Shown: positions 14,610 through 25,311 of the stretch, piece by piece | How positions within the stretch are numbered: position 1 is the first letter of the stretch | Layout of the letters: each line of letters starts with the position of its first letter | From: Sweltsa coloradensis | Lineage: Eukaryota; Arthropoda; Insecta; Plecoptera; Chloroperlidae | Assembly: GCA_024449915.1 (NCBI GenBank) | Contig: JAMZAV010000161.1 | Location: 186,001 to 250,000, forward strand | Reading direction: 5' to 3' | Length of the DNA stretch: 64,000 bases | Program-made: the position numbers and the translations under genes | The notes under the pieces: generated by a model | The model's database searches: none | The model's input: the letters and a program-made list of their open reading frames with translations, nothing else | What the model was told of the DNA's origin: nothing

Positions 14610-15072
14610 AAATATCAGACCTTTGTTGATTTAGTCAAGGTCATTGTCTTAAATTCAGAATTTCCATTAAATTTTGGCATTTTGGATATAGAGAGCAAAG
14701 TAGCTATAATGTAGCCATCTCTGTTTTCTTTTCCGCACACTTCTCTGCAGACACTGTGACAATTTAGCTTTGTCCAAATTTGCAAATTTGCAATTTGGCA
14801 AATTAATAAAATCAAACTCGCGCAGAGATTTTTCTTACAGAATTTACGAAATAGTCTTTGTTGTCAAGCTTATCGGGGCGACAGCTTGCATTTTGTCCAA
14901 TCTATCAGCTAAATGTAGTAAGTGGCTTCAAAATTTATTGAAGGAGTCGTAAAAGTTCTAACAGACTTCCTCTTCGGATTTTGAGTTCTTGCCTTTAGTA
15001 CCCAACTATCGTAGGCCTATGTGTTGTCTCTCATCCACTATCTTAGCCAACATGTTCTCTGGGTGACGGAAA
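14610..15072 (-). pseudogene. Degraded coding remnant in left arm of the giant foldback
   Basis: Read on the minus strand, this matches the remnant in the right arm. A recognisable piece is VCREVCGKENRDGYI, followed by ATLLSISKMPKFN. Frameshifts and stops break it. It resembles a motif I recall from unnamed multi-copy invertebrate proteins (CHTQAVER ... VTEAS ... ARDGFI), but I cannot assign a named family. Confidence 0.45.
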
Positions 15073-15190
15073 AACGCGTTTATCTCAATCACAGGATCGG
15101 TGATTCTTTTCTTTTTTCTTTTTTTCGAGACATTTGCCAGACGACATTAAAAGAATTACCGATCCTGTGATTGAGAGAAACGCGTTTTTC

Positions 15191-15605
15191 TGTTACCCAG
15201 AGAACATGTTGGCTAAGATAGTGGATGAGAGACAACACATACGATAGTTGGGTACTAAAGGCAAGAACTCAAAACTCGAAGAGGAAGTCTGTTAGAACTT
15301 TTGCGACTCCCTCAATAAATTTTGATGCCACGGACTACATTGAGCTGATAGATTGGACAAAATTTAGGCTTAACTGTCGCCCCGGTAAGCTTGACAACAG
15401 AGACTATTTCGTCAATTCTGCAAGATAAAACTCTGCACGAGTTTGATTTTTTAAATTTACCTTGCCATAGCCAAGCTGTCGAAAAATGCGTCAACCCCGT
15501 CACAGAGTCTGCAGAAAAGTGTGCGGAGAAAACAGAGATAGCTACATTAGAGCAACTTTTCTCTAAATATCCAAATCGACAAAATTTTATGAAAAATCTG
15601 AATTA
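15191..15605 (+). pseudogene. Degraded coding remnant in right arm of the giant foldback
   Basis: Across three frames the sequence reads CYPENMLAKIVDERQHIR, then ATDYIELIDWTKFRLNC, then LPCHSQAVEKCVNPVTESA, and further on an ATL(x)SISK-like end. The frames are in collinear order but separated by stops and frameshifts. The order and motifs match those in the left arm, which gives an internal control that this was once coding. The function is unknown; it may be a gene carried by the ancestral element or a captured host exon. Confidence 0.5.
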
Positions 15606-16078
15606 AAGACAATGTCCTTGACTAAATCAACAAAGGTATGATATTTAACACGTCCAAATTGGTTGGATGGTTGGGTACTGGGTAGAACACGAATTGCAGC
15701 CACCTCCTCGTGTTAAGTTCTGGATCATTGGGCGAAGGTTTGGGAAATTTGGTGTTTTTGTAATTTATTCAAACTTAAGGGCCTTTGCGCGAACTGAAAG
15801 TCCAGCGTATGATTTTTTTCAATATTTTTCCGTTGATTAGAATGCAAATACGCAACTTTTAAGCTCTATTAGATTTCTATACTCGAAGCATTGATTTGTT
15901 AATTTTGTCATTTTAAATTTTCATTTAGGCCCTTTGAGCGAACTGAAGTTCCAACGTATGATTTTTTCAATATTTTTCCGTTAATAAGCATGCAAATACA
16001 CAACTTTTGAGCCCTATTAGAATTCGATACTCGAAAAATCGATGTTTTTGCTCTAATCTTCTGTTCATAGACAAACAG

Positions 16079-16923
16079 GACCCTTATTCTGTTTCTATTC
16101 GACAGCTCTCACTTGGGTGAGAAGTGACAACTGCGATTCTGTTTGGTTATCGATATCGAAACATTGCGATATATCGTTCGAAAAAAGTGACAACTTCTCA
16201 CTGAAATAATTCTTGGTGAGAAGTCAATACGGCTACGTGATTGGTCGAGGCCGGCAAAGGACGGGCGTGGATTGGTCTGTGAAAACTCGGATGAAAACTA
16301 CTACGCGTACTACGCTTTGTGACCTTAAAAACTCGACAACAACAACAACATCATAACAATCAAATTCTGAATAACTAGGGCCTAAGTTCTATTGTAGTTT
16401 AAAGGTGGTTTAATCATTTTCTATGCAAGTATTTTACATAAGCAAGGCATATTCCAGTACATTTACGCGTAATATTCCTGTTTTATGTTGGTAGACGGAC
16501 ACCATAACCTAACTTTTAACAAACATCATGACCCATATGTTTACATGTTCCGTAATTATTTTCATCGCCTAAATTCTGCTAATTGAATTGTTCTACATAT
16601 TTCAACCATCATAGTTTACATATTTTCACGAGGATACTACAATTGTATTCATTTTTAAAACACAAATCTCGTAAAGATATTCGAAGTGCAAATCCAAACA
16701 TAACCCCACTTTTTATTTAATAGCGCGCATTTTAAATTCCAACCTCCTGATTGGCCAAGAGTTCTCACTTCTTGAAAACTCGCACTTCCGGTCGACATCG
16801 ATCTTTTTCGATTTCGAATTGTAAACAGAATCGCACACATGAGAGGTGTCACATTTGGGTGAGATGAGACGTGTCGAAAAAAGTGAAAAGTGAGAGCTGT
16901 CGAATCGAAACAGAATAAGGGTC
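16079..16923. mobile_element. Nested 845 bp TIR element with CAG target duplication
   Basis: Ends GACCCTTATTCTGTTTC and GAAACAGAATAAGGGTC are inverted. CAG occurs just outside each end (16076-16078 and 16924-16926). The left arm of the host foldback preserves the empty site with a single CAG, so the 3 bp duplication can be read directly. A 3 bp CAG duplication fits the PIF/Harbinger preference for CWG, but the TIR family is not proven. No transposase is encoded, so it is MITE-like. Confidence 0.75.
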
Positions 16924-17844
16924 CAGGGGCCTAAGGGCGTGCGCCATTTTCTGAAATGGCGGTTTATTATGATATAGGTTTCACGTAGGACGTTTATAAG
17001 GCCACTACAGTATTTAGACATGCGTAAATACCCGAAAACGACACCCAACTCAACCACATCTCCAGGATGCAAACCGTTTCTTTGTTTGGCCTTGAAATTT
17101 AAAAATGGCGGCACCAGGGCCTAACCGACAAAACCACGACCGTGGCATAGCTACCGTCGATTTTTCTACACCCGAGTCATGCAAAAACGACCTCTATATT
17201 GCACTCGTGTTCCAATTTTGGAAATTTCAAAATTTTAACCACCATTTTGAAAAAATGGCCAAATTCTTAACCCTAAGGGACCAAATTTTAGGTGCTGCGG
17301 GTCAAATCACTTTTAGGGTCTTGTAGAACAACTGTGCAAAGTGGTTTGCTTTAAAGGTAATATGCTACGTTTTTTCACGTACCCCTACTACTATAGTGTA
17401 AGTCAGTGTAGACGAATGGCTGTTTTTTTGTGTCAGTGTAAGTCAGTGTAGTTAGAATGTGGTCGTTTTTCTGTACCTTCAGTGTAGCACTAGTGCTGCC
17501 AGTGCTACACTAGATTACACTGGCTATTTTGGTCGTGTAGGAGGAAACTACACTAAAAGTGTTAAGTGTGTTTTTTTGTGGGCAACACTCGTGCTACACT
17601 GACATACTGTTTCCTTTAAAAAGAAGTACTTCCGCCGTACACTGCTCAGTGCACGTGTAAAACAGTGTAGCACTAGTGGTGGACAGGCGAACAAAGCTAT
17701 AGATTAATTAAGATCACTAATTATTTCTTGGCTCTAAGAAAATACCAAACGTTACAGGAAGTGTTATTTATTTATATTTTTTAAAACAAATGTGACAAGA
17801 TGCAACATGCATGTAAACAAAAGTGCATCGATCATACCGATCTC

Positions 17845-18152
17845 TTTTATTTATTTATTTATTTTATTTATTTAACGTCTATCCTATTCAGTTATAAAAA
17901 CTGATTTACAAAGGAGGACAACTAAATAAATCTAATTACATAGATGCAGACACAACAATAAACTACATTTAAGTAAATATTTGAAATAGTAATATTATAA
18001 CAATGCATTAAATACTCAACAAATTTTAAAAATATTTTTTTTACTCCCGGGTTCCTTGGTTTGGCGTGAAGGAAGATAGTTATGTGGGTCTTGCTTGGCA
18101 CGTAGACTAACTCAAAAGTAAGTGACTGTTTTCCTTCTTTTATTTTCATCAC
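17845..18152 (-). mobile_element. LINE 3' end, minus strand, (TAAA)n tail
   Basis: On the minus strand the frame ends with KQSLTFELVYVPSKTH, which resembles the C-terminus of CR1/jockey-type reverse transcriptase ORFs. A 3' UTR (AATCAGTTTTTATAACTGAA ... ACGTTAAATA) and a TAAA-rich tail follow. The same 3' UTR and tail occur at 60742-60907. The coding end is degenerate. Confidence 0.5.
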
Positions 18153-19337
18153 GCTCTAGTTTAACCAGCGAACCCGAGCACGGAATAGGCATGAAAGTGC
18201 ATTGGCTGAGGAATATAACTCTTTCGTGTCCACACTCTACACCAGCTCTTTTAAAATAATATCACATTTGGTTTACTATCTTCTCGTCACTCGTTGATGC
18301 TTGCTGAAACAATGGAGTTGCCACAACGTGTTCATGTTATTTCGTGCTCTTTTTCAATAGTACATTCTTTCACCGTATATCAATTGGGTGTTTTCTGTTT
18401 ATAGAGTGGGAAGACTGGTGTGGTCAATGATATTTAACATCTATAATAGGCTAGATCCCCAGTCTCAAATACGTAGGTACATGCGCTAGCGTAACAAATT
18501 GAAGCGTCATTCTGACTTATTCAAGATGGCGATTTGGCGTTTCAATTTATGCTTGACATTATGTTTTAGATGTAATTAAGTATTTTTCTGGATTGTTTTG
18601 GTATGGTTTTATATTGTGCAGCATAGGATTGCACAAACAGAAACAATAAAAAGTTATTGCATAAGGGAATTTAGTAATCATTTGGTGTTTATGGCTAATA
18701 TGCTCACCTGTCAACCTGACAGACATCTTAAAAAATAATTGGGCTACAAATCGCTCCAACCTACTTTAACATACAAACTGACCTATTCAAGATGGCTTCT
18801 AATTGACACGCCAGTGGACCAATGACTGGGGATCTAGTATCATTGGGTATCACCTGTGGAATGATAGTCAGTCTTGGAAGCGCACTAAGTCGGTTCTGCG
18901 CGTATCGGACCCTCGAATATCATGTTTCCTGTAATTACTGTCCTCGGCTAAGCTTATGTTACAAAATAAGGACAGCTTTCAGGCCGTAATAAAACCGGTT
19001 CTTGGGGGTCCGTTCCCGCCGTACCGATGCAGTGCGCGTTCAGTTCAGGTTGGCGCCTGGCAATATCTCTTGTTCAATATACCAGCGGTATGAACAAGGC
19101 TGATTATTTTATGCGCACTAAGTTGACTATATTAATAACCCACACATAACAAAAACTTGTAAAAATACAGCCAAACCTTACACACTCAAAAGAAATGAGA
19201 TCTAAAAAAAGGGCCAAGCTCATCTACCCTTCCACATTTGCGCATTCTTAATTCATAAACGTACAGTGTCCCGTAACAACATCCTAGAAAAGCTTGGCAA
19301 AATAGAATTTGCAACTAGTATTAATTTAAACGTAATG
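18153..19337. other. No supported gene
   Basis: Mixed-composition intergenic DNA. Sequence near 18900-19080 is somewhat richer in G+C, but no exon with splice sites could be supported. Confidence 0.3.
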
Positions 19338-19601
19338 GTCATGCAAGCTCGAGCGCTAAGCGCTCGACTCTGATTCGGGAGGTCCAGGGTTCGAATCCCG
19401 TCGGGACCGGCAATCCTGACTGAAAGTTTTTTCCGAGGTTTTCCTCAGTCGTTAATGCGAATGCAAGGGATTGAGTCCTCTTAAATAGCCCTCGGACATC
19501 CCTTCACAATTTTCCTATCCGTTATATACCTAGTTAGTCACCTGAAGAGGGTCACATCGGTTAAATCTGATGTGTATACCCTACAGCGGGCATCCTACAA
19601 A
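19338..19601 (+). repeat. tRNA-derived SINE, plus strand (full length)
   Basis: The tRNA-like head contains GCTCGAGCGCTAAGCGCTCG and a perfect B box GGGTTCGAATCCC. The body CCGGCAATCCTGACTGAAAG, GCGAATGCAAGGGATTGAGT and CTAGTTAGTCACCTGA is shared with minus-strand copies at 5312-5545 and 37061-37206. It ends in an AT-rich tail. Confidence 0.8.
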
Positions 19602-20239
19602 AATTTATTTAATTTATCCGTTCAAGTATTCGCTGCAACCACGATTCACTGCACAATGAAACATATTTATTTATTTAACCACTATTTGCTATAGAGACAC
19701 TAAATATTTCTCGAATATTCCGTGCAAACACTGTATCACTATCACTTCAAACACAAATTGTTATTTCTCACTAATGCTGCTTCTTGATGTGTTCATCTAG
19801 ACATCCAATCAACTTATGAAGCACCCCTCTATTCTGGCCACTATTTATATTGAAAAGGGTGTGACGTCATCATTATAAAAAATTATACACCCAGACCATT
19901 CCACCCTTCTCAAGTTAACCAAGACCTAAAATACTCAAGCTTCCAGAACAATCCATAAAAATCAATACTAATTACCGCAACCACCAGTTGGGAGCGCTAG
20001 TGTACAAAAGTCAATAATTAGTTCTTTCATTGACCACTAGAGGGAGTACTAAATACCCTGCCTTAGGTAGTGTACTGACCAGAAAGCCTATATTAATTAA
20101 CATCTCCAAAGGACTCGGGTAAGTAGGCCTACCTAGGTAAGTACACTAGGGGTAGGCCACATACTTAGGTGTGGGGGTAATTAGAGAAGTTAGTTAATTA
20201 TGTAATAACAAATTTAATTAGATAATTGTTTAATATACA
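19602..20239. other. No supported gene
   Basis: Intergenic DNA upstream of the serpin. Two GTAAGTA motifs near 20117 and 20138 lie in a TAGGCCTACCTAGG context, but no exon frame precedes them. Confidence 0.3.
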
Positions 20240-20526
20240 AATTTATGCAAATTTATGTAAATTTGTTCGAAAATATTTTTTTATGTGAATGGCGTGGTAC
20301 CTCCCTACCGTTACGCAAACTCGGCGAGTTACAGTAACTGTTTGCTGCGATTATATGCAGAACTACGCCGGTTCGCAAATTCGGTGTGTTACTGTAACTC
20401 CTCGCATTATTTTATTTGCGCCGTACGCATATGAACGCGGCCGTATATGATACGCTTTAACAAAAGATACCACGTCATTCACATAAAAAATAATTTCGTA
20501 TATATTTACATAAATTTGCATAAATT
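20240..20526. repeat. Foldback element upstream of the serpin
   Basis: Arms of about 60 bases (AATTTATGCAAATTTATGTA ... TATGTGAATG, then GTGGTA) are inverted at 20468-20526. The loop contains two diverged copies of a GTTACGCAAACTCGGCGAGT unit. MITE-like and non-coding. Confidence 0.7.
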
Positions 20527-20922
20527 GCATCAAAAAGATAAACAAAAAATAAATAAATATACATTCGGATTTAAATTTTGACGTTTTGTCTTGCTACATT
20601 TTTGTATAATTTGGGGCAATTAATCAAACATTCTTAATCCATCATAAAACATTGATTTTAAACTTTGTTGACACGTTTTACACTTTACATTTACATTTAC
20701 ATACACGTTCGATGGAGTGATCGTTAGGTACCAGAAATTCTCAATTGAGACATTGAGGAGTTTGGATGATGTGACCAAGAAGTCCTCTCGATAAGAATTT
20801 AATTAATACAAATCTTGCAAAAAAACTAAGTCTACTAATAATTTCAAGGTTCGGCTAGAAGAAGAAAACAGTTTCACAGCTTGCTAGATGTAAACGAATG
20901 CGATGTTGTTTGACAAATCCTA

Positions 20923-20948
20923 CGCATGCGCATATGCGGTTATAATAG
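20923..20948 (+). promoter_or_regulatory. Possible core promoter of the serpin (NRF1-like site and TATA-like box)
   Basis: CGCATGCGCA at 20923-20932 resembles an NRF1 half-palindrome. TATAATAG follows at 20941, about 127 bases before the serpin start codon. An upstream ATG at 20970 opens a frame that overlaps the serpin start, so the real transcription start may lie downstream of it. Assignment rests only on motif and distance. Confidence 0.3.
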
Positions 20949-21067
20949 CATCAATGCGCATTTCGTTTCTATGGTAATGATAACTAACAAGATCCTTTGT
21001 TTCTGTTGGGAATGGAAGTATTTTTTGCAATATGCACCAAGGAATCTGAATTTTAACTGTAAAAACC

Positions 21068-22552
21068 ATGAAGACCACAATAGTGTTAGCTCTGTATATC
21101 TCGCTATGGAATATGTGTTATACGTCAGCTGAAAAGGACCCCCAGAATGCAGTTAGCCGCAGCAACTGGGAGTTCACCAGTTCGATTTACACGAAGATCT
21201 CCCAGGCAGCTAACCCAGAAGGAAACATCATCTTCTCGCCGATAAGTGTCCAGGTAATCTTGGCCTTGTGTTCCATGGGAGCTGGGGGCGAAACTGCAAA
21301 ACAGATTTTGAAAGGACTTGCCCTTCCTGAAAGCACCGATGACATGAAAATTGGTTTCAAACGACTCCTTCAATCACTTCCCAGTTCGGGCAAAGTCAAC
21401 CTAGAAATTGCGAATCAAATCTTTCCTGCCGTCCAGTATCACATTTTAAAGACCTTTAACGACACCGCCCAAGAGTTCTTCTCTTCAGACGTCGTGAATA
21501 TCAACTATGAAGACACTAAGAATGCTGCTACAACCATCAACGAGTGGGTGGAGCAGAAAACTCTCAAGAAGATCACTGATATTGTGTCCGCGGATAATTT
21601 GGATGCAAATACTGCGATGGTTCTGGTCAACGCTGTTTACTTCAAAGGGGAATCGGATGTAGCTTTTGACAAAGAAAACACAACTCTAGGTATGTTTTAC
21701 GTGAACGGGAAAGTGAAGAAAGAAATGAAGATGATGCACTGTGAAAGAAAATTTAATTTCGATATAAATATGGATCTTGGTGCTAAACTCCTTGAGGTAC
21801 CTTATATGAACAATACAATGACATTTTTCATGATATTGCCGTTGGAAAAAGACGGTCTACCGAGCGTTGAAGTTAAGCTTGCAACTATGGAATTTAAGGA
21901 TATATACGAATCAAGCAAACACTTTGTAGACGTACATTTGTCGCTACCAATTTTCTCAATTAATCAATCATTGCAACTCAACCATATTCTTGAAGAGTTG
22001 GAGATTGTCGACATGTTTGGTAGTGACGCAGATTTCTCGGGTATGTCCTCGGAGATGGGACTCTCGGTCAGCAAAGTGTTGCACAAGGCAATGATCGAGG
22101 TCAATGAAGAGGGGCTGGGGACGGTAGCGGCGGCGGAGGTTCAGACAGCTACTGGGTCGAGTCCGCAAGGCGAGCGTTTCGTAGTCGACCACCCGTTCAC
22201 CTTTGCGCTGGTCTCCAAACTGACGAATGTCGTTCTCTTTGTTGGGAGGTACACCGGAGATGAGGGCGAGACGGTGTTCACATATACAACCTCAAGTGGC
22301 GGTAATGATAATCGCAAGGTCAGGTCCATGGGGTCGGGTGACGAGGAATTCACTGGACATCGAGAGCGCCGTATGACTCATGATGGACCCCTTACTCCTG
22401 AAGCTTGCAAGGGTTTACCTCCTGATGCACCACAAGCCGTCAGAGACGAATGCAAAAAGATGGGCGCGTCCGCTTGCTTGAAGTCTTGGAACATGATGAC
22501 CGTGCTGTGGAGTATTATCGCAATATTAATTAATGCATTTTTGATGATGTAG
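21068..22552 (+). CDS. Secreted serpin with C-terminal hydrophobic (GPI-like) tail
   Basis: A single uninterrupted 494-codon frame encodes a serpin, a family that mostly inhibits serine or cysteine proteases by conformational trapping. Residues 1-21 form a signal peptide. The core covers about 30-398: NIIFSPIS (53-60) with the helix B region to GAGGETA, NAVYFKG (188-194), LLEVPY (241-246) and the near-signature FVVDHPFTF (371-379). Sequons lie at N131, N204, N248 and N299. The hinge reads EVNEEGLGTVAAAE (344-357). P14 is Leu instead of Thr/Ser, or two residues are inserted before a GTVAAA hinge, so inhibitory activity is uncertain. By position P1 falls near T362-S365, not on a basic residue. 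Family members normally stop near residue 400. This one adds about 95 residues with three Cys (447, 462, 470), a furin-like RERR (432-435), small residues GASA (466-469) and a terminal hydrophobic stretch, which suggests a GPI anchor or a tail membrane segment. The start sits in a good context (aaaaccATGa). GC content is higher than in the flanks. Family assignment is certain; inhibitory role and anchoring are inferred. Confidence 0.95.
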   Translation: MKTTIVLALYISLWNMCYTSAEKDPQNAVSRSNWEFTSSIYTKISQAANPEGNIIFSPISVQVILALCSMGAGGETAKQILKGLALPESTDDMKIGFKRLLQSLPSSGKVNLEIANQIFPAVQYHILKTFNDTAQEFFSSDVVNINYEDTKNAATTINEWVEQKTLKKITDIVSADNLDANTAMVLVNAVYFKGESDVAFDKENTTLGMFYVNGKVKKEMKMMHCERKFNFDINMDLGAKLLEVPYMNNTMTFFMILPLEKDGLPSVEVKLATMEFKDIYESSKHFVDVHLSLPIFSINQSLQLNHILEELEIVDMFGSDADFSGMSSEMGLSVSKVLHKAMIEVNEEGLGTVAAAEVQTATGSSPQGERFVVDHPFTFALVSKLTNVVLFVGRYTGDEGETVFTYTTSSGGNDNRKVRSMGSGDEEFTGHRERRMTHDGPLTPEACKGLPPDAPQAVRDECKKMGASACLKSWNMMTVLWSIIAILINAFLMM

Positions 22553-22629
22553 CTATACTTCCACGAAACTTTGTAAATGTGTTTAAAATTTAAGTGTGAC
22601 GAGACGTTAGGCCTATCTTTGAACTCGTC

Positions 22630-22635
22630 AATAAA
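22630..22635 (+). promoter_or_regulatory. Polyadenylation signal of the serpin
   Basis: A canonical AATAAA lies 78 bases after the serpin stop codon, giving a short 3' UTR. No other AATAAA is closer to the stop. Confidence 0.6.
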
Positions 22636-22839
22636 TTCTCCTCTTGAAAAAATGTCTTAAAACTATTTGGCCTAGGCCTATTTGTTAATTAATAATAGTC
22701 GTAAAATCAATATTCAACGGAAAACACATTTTTGCATTTTGCATATTGTTAAACGGGAGAAACATATTGTATATAGCACCTTGGGGGCTGGATTTTCGGA
22801 TTCCCATAGTTTTCTCGTTCGATATTACCTACTCACACT

Positions 22840-23318
22840 CAGTGGCGTATCCAGGAATTCAAAAAGGGGGAGTTCAATCAATTTTTTCACAGATGTGCCG
22901 AAGGCTAAGTGGGGGTTCGGGGGGCTTGCCCCCCGGAAAATTTTTTCTTCTTCAAGGTCATTTTGGTGAAAATCTGTGCGTTTTAAAGCATCACAATGAC
23001 CAACTTTTTATCTACTAAAATCCTGTTTTTAATCCAAAAGTTTTCTATTTAAAGGTAATTTTGGTGAAAATCTGTGCATTTTTAAAGCACCACCAACTTT
23101 TTATCTACTAAATCCTGTTTTTATCTAAAAGTTTTCTCTTTCAAGGTCATTTTGGTGAAAATCTGTGCGTTTTAAAGCATCAAAATAACCAACTTTGTAT
23201 CTACTAAAATCCTCTTTTAGTCAGATGGTAATTTGTAGTTATTTTATTTTCTCCTTTACACTTTTTTTTCAAAAGGGGGGGTTTTGTCCCCCCCTCTCCC
23301 CCCTTGGATACGCCACTG
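22840..23318. mobile_element. hAT-type MITE with perfect 8 bp target duplication
   Basis: The termini CAGTGGCGTATCC and GGATACGCCACTG are inverted. CTCACACT flanks both sides (22832-22839 and 23319-23326). An 8 bp duplication with CAGTGGCG ends is the hallmark of hAT non-autonomous elements. Inside are three tandem units of 91-98 bases (from 22954, 23052 and 23143) containing TTTTGGTGAAAATCTGTGC, and G-rich/C-rich subterminal runs. It lies 200 bases downstream of the serpin polyA signal. Confidence 0.9.
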
Positions 23319-23600
23319 CTCACACTTCTAAAATCGTCCAAGGATGAACGAATAAGTCATCTTGATCCCTAGGCCCACATTTCCACATTGCGCGCGCTAG
23401 TGTACCAGCCGTATTGAATCAGTTGGGTTGTTACTGACGTCACCATAAAATTAATATTATTATTTAATTATTTACAAACTACACAACTGATCCAAAACTG
23501 AATTATTTGTTTTAGATTTTTTAATATTTCGATTATTATTTATATTTGGATTAGTTGGGAGCAAGATCACTTGAGAAAAAACACGACTTTATTTTTATAT

Positions 23601-24335
<735 letters not shown>

Positions 24336-24557
24336 GGCCGATGTTTTATAAAATTCAAAACTTAGGCTTATCTACTTCATTGAGTATATTTTATTCATCT
24401 TTAGCAGATCCATTGGTGTACTTGTCTATCGAATCGAAACATTTATATGTTGCGTGTTTTTGCTCTTTATCAAGCATATACATCAATAATTAATTAATCT
24501 ATTTATGTAATCAGTTTGTTTCACGTATAAAATGTGATACGTTTATTAAATTACTTA

Positions 24558-24690
24558 CCAACTCGATTCGTGTTTCCTTCGCTTGAAGTCTGAGCATAGT
24601 TGTCGAGTGACTCGCCTACCTTCACGCCCACCTTGCGCCCTTGAGGTGTCAGAATGAAGGTGGGTGCTCGCCGAACGGTAGCTCTCTACT
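24558..24690 (-). other. Candidate internal exon (weak)
   Basis: On the minus strand an open stretch reads VRRAPTFILTPQGRKVG then VKVGESLDNYAQTSSEGNTN and ends at RV(G)|GTAAGT, a good donor. PTFI...GRKV...VGES is faintly like the C-terminal part of a thioredoxin fold. The G+C content exceeds that of the flanks. The presumed acceptor (GAAGTAG) has a poor pyrimidine tract, a second frame is also open, and no partner exons were found. Confidence 0.2.
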
Positions 24691-25311
24691 TCAGAGAACC
24701 CGACCCACCTCACGTTACAGTCAGAACTTCTTCGTAGCCCGATCTCAATCTGAGTGATGAAGTTTTAATTCGGTTTCCTGGAAAGGTCGACAGATTACTG
24801 GCCTGTAAATTAGTGACTCTTCCTTGATAAGCCACTGTTAAGTGTAACATTAATTATTTAAAGCTATCAGCATAATTTATAAACAAGTTTAAATTGTGTG
24901 CCCACGAACTCTTTTTGTTTTAACAAACGCCTGCAATTTATCATACAATTGAATTTTGAGTGTATTAACATTGCAAAAACATTTGAAAACATGTTCGTCA
25001 TTTTGCAAAAGGTATCAATTTAATATCATATGGTTGTCAAACTTAATACAATTCTTAATTAATTGGATGATGAATATAATATAATTTACAAAAATCATGT
25101 TAAGAGCCTACCCACTCTAGAAATCTCACGTCCATGTAGGCCTATATATCTGTTTCTCAGGGTGTAAATGAATATGTTTTGATGCTAAGTTAGGTTATTG
25201 TTGTAATTTGTATGCAATATCTTCTTAATTTTGCTCCTGTTTTTTGCTATCATGTTATTATAAGTTTAAGAAGCTGGTTGAAACAATTTTGACTACGTTT
25301 CGAAGTGGATA

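Larger units (their letters stand above)
13798..17698. mobile_element. Giant inverted-repeat (foldback) element
   Basis: The termini AGCTTTGTTCGCCTGTCC (13798) and GGACAGGCGAACAAAGCT (ending 17698) are reverse complements. Complementarity continues through both arms to a 38-base spacer (15111-15148). The left arm is about 1.3 kb. The right arm is longer because of a nested 845 bp TIR element, a 149-base tandem duplication (from 15779 and 15928) and about 300 bases of extra subterminal sequence (17380-17690). That subterminal part is full of CAGTGTAG/CTACACTG motifs, which could be transposase-binding repeats. Both arms contain broken mirror copies of the same coding sequence, and no intact transposase is present. 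No target duplication is obvious. Confidence 0.8.

Noticed and set aside
13798..17698. LTR retrotransposon or Polinton
   Set aside because: The repeats are inverted, not direct, cover almost the whole element and carry no polymerase, integrase or capsid frames.
22682..23018. Overlapping frames after the serpin
   Set aside because: They cross into the hAT MITE and its tandem units and are not conserved coding sequence.
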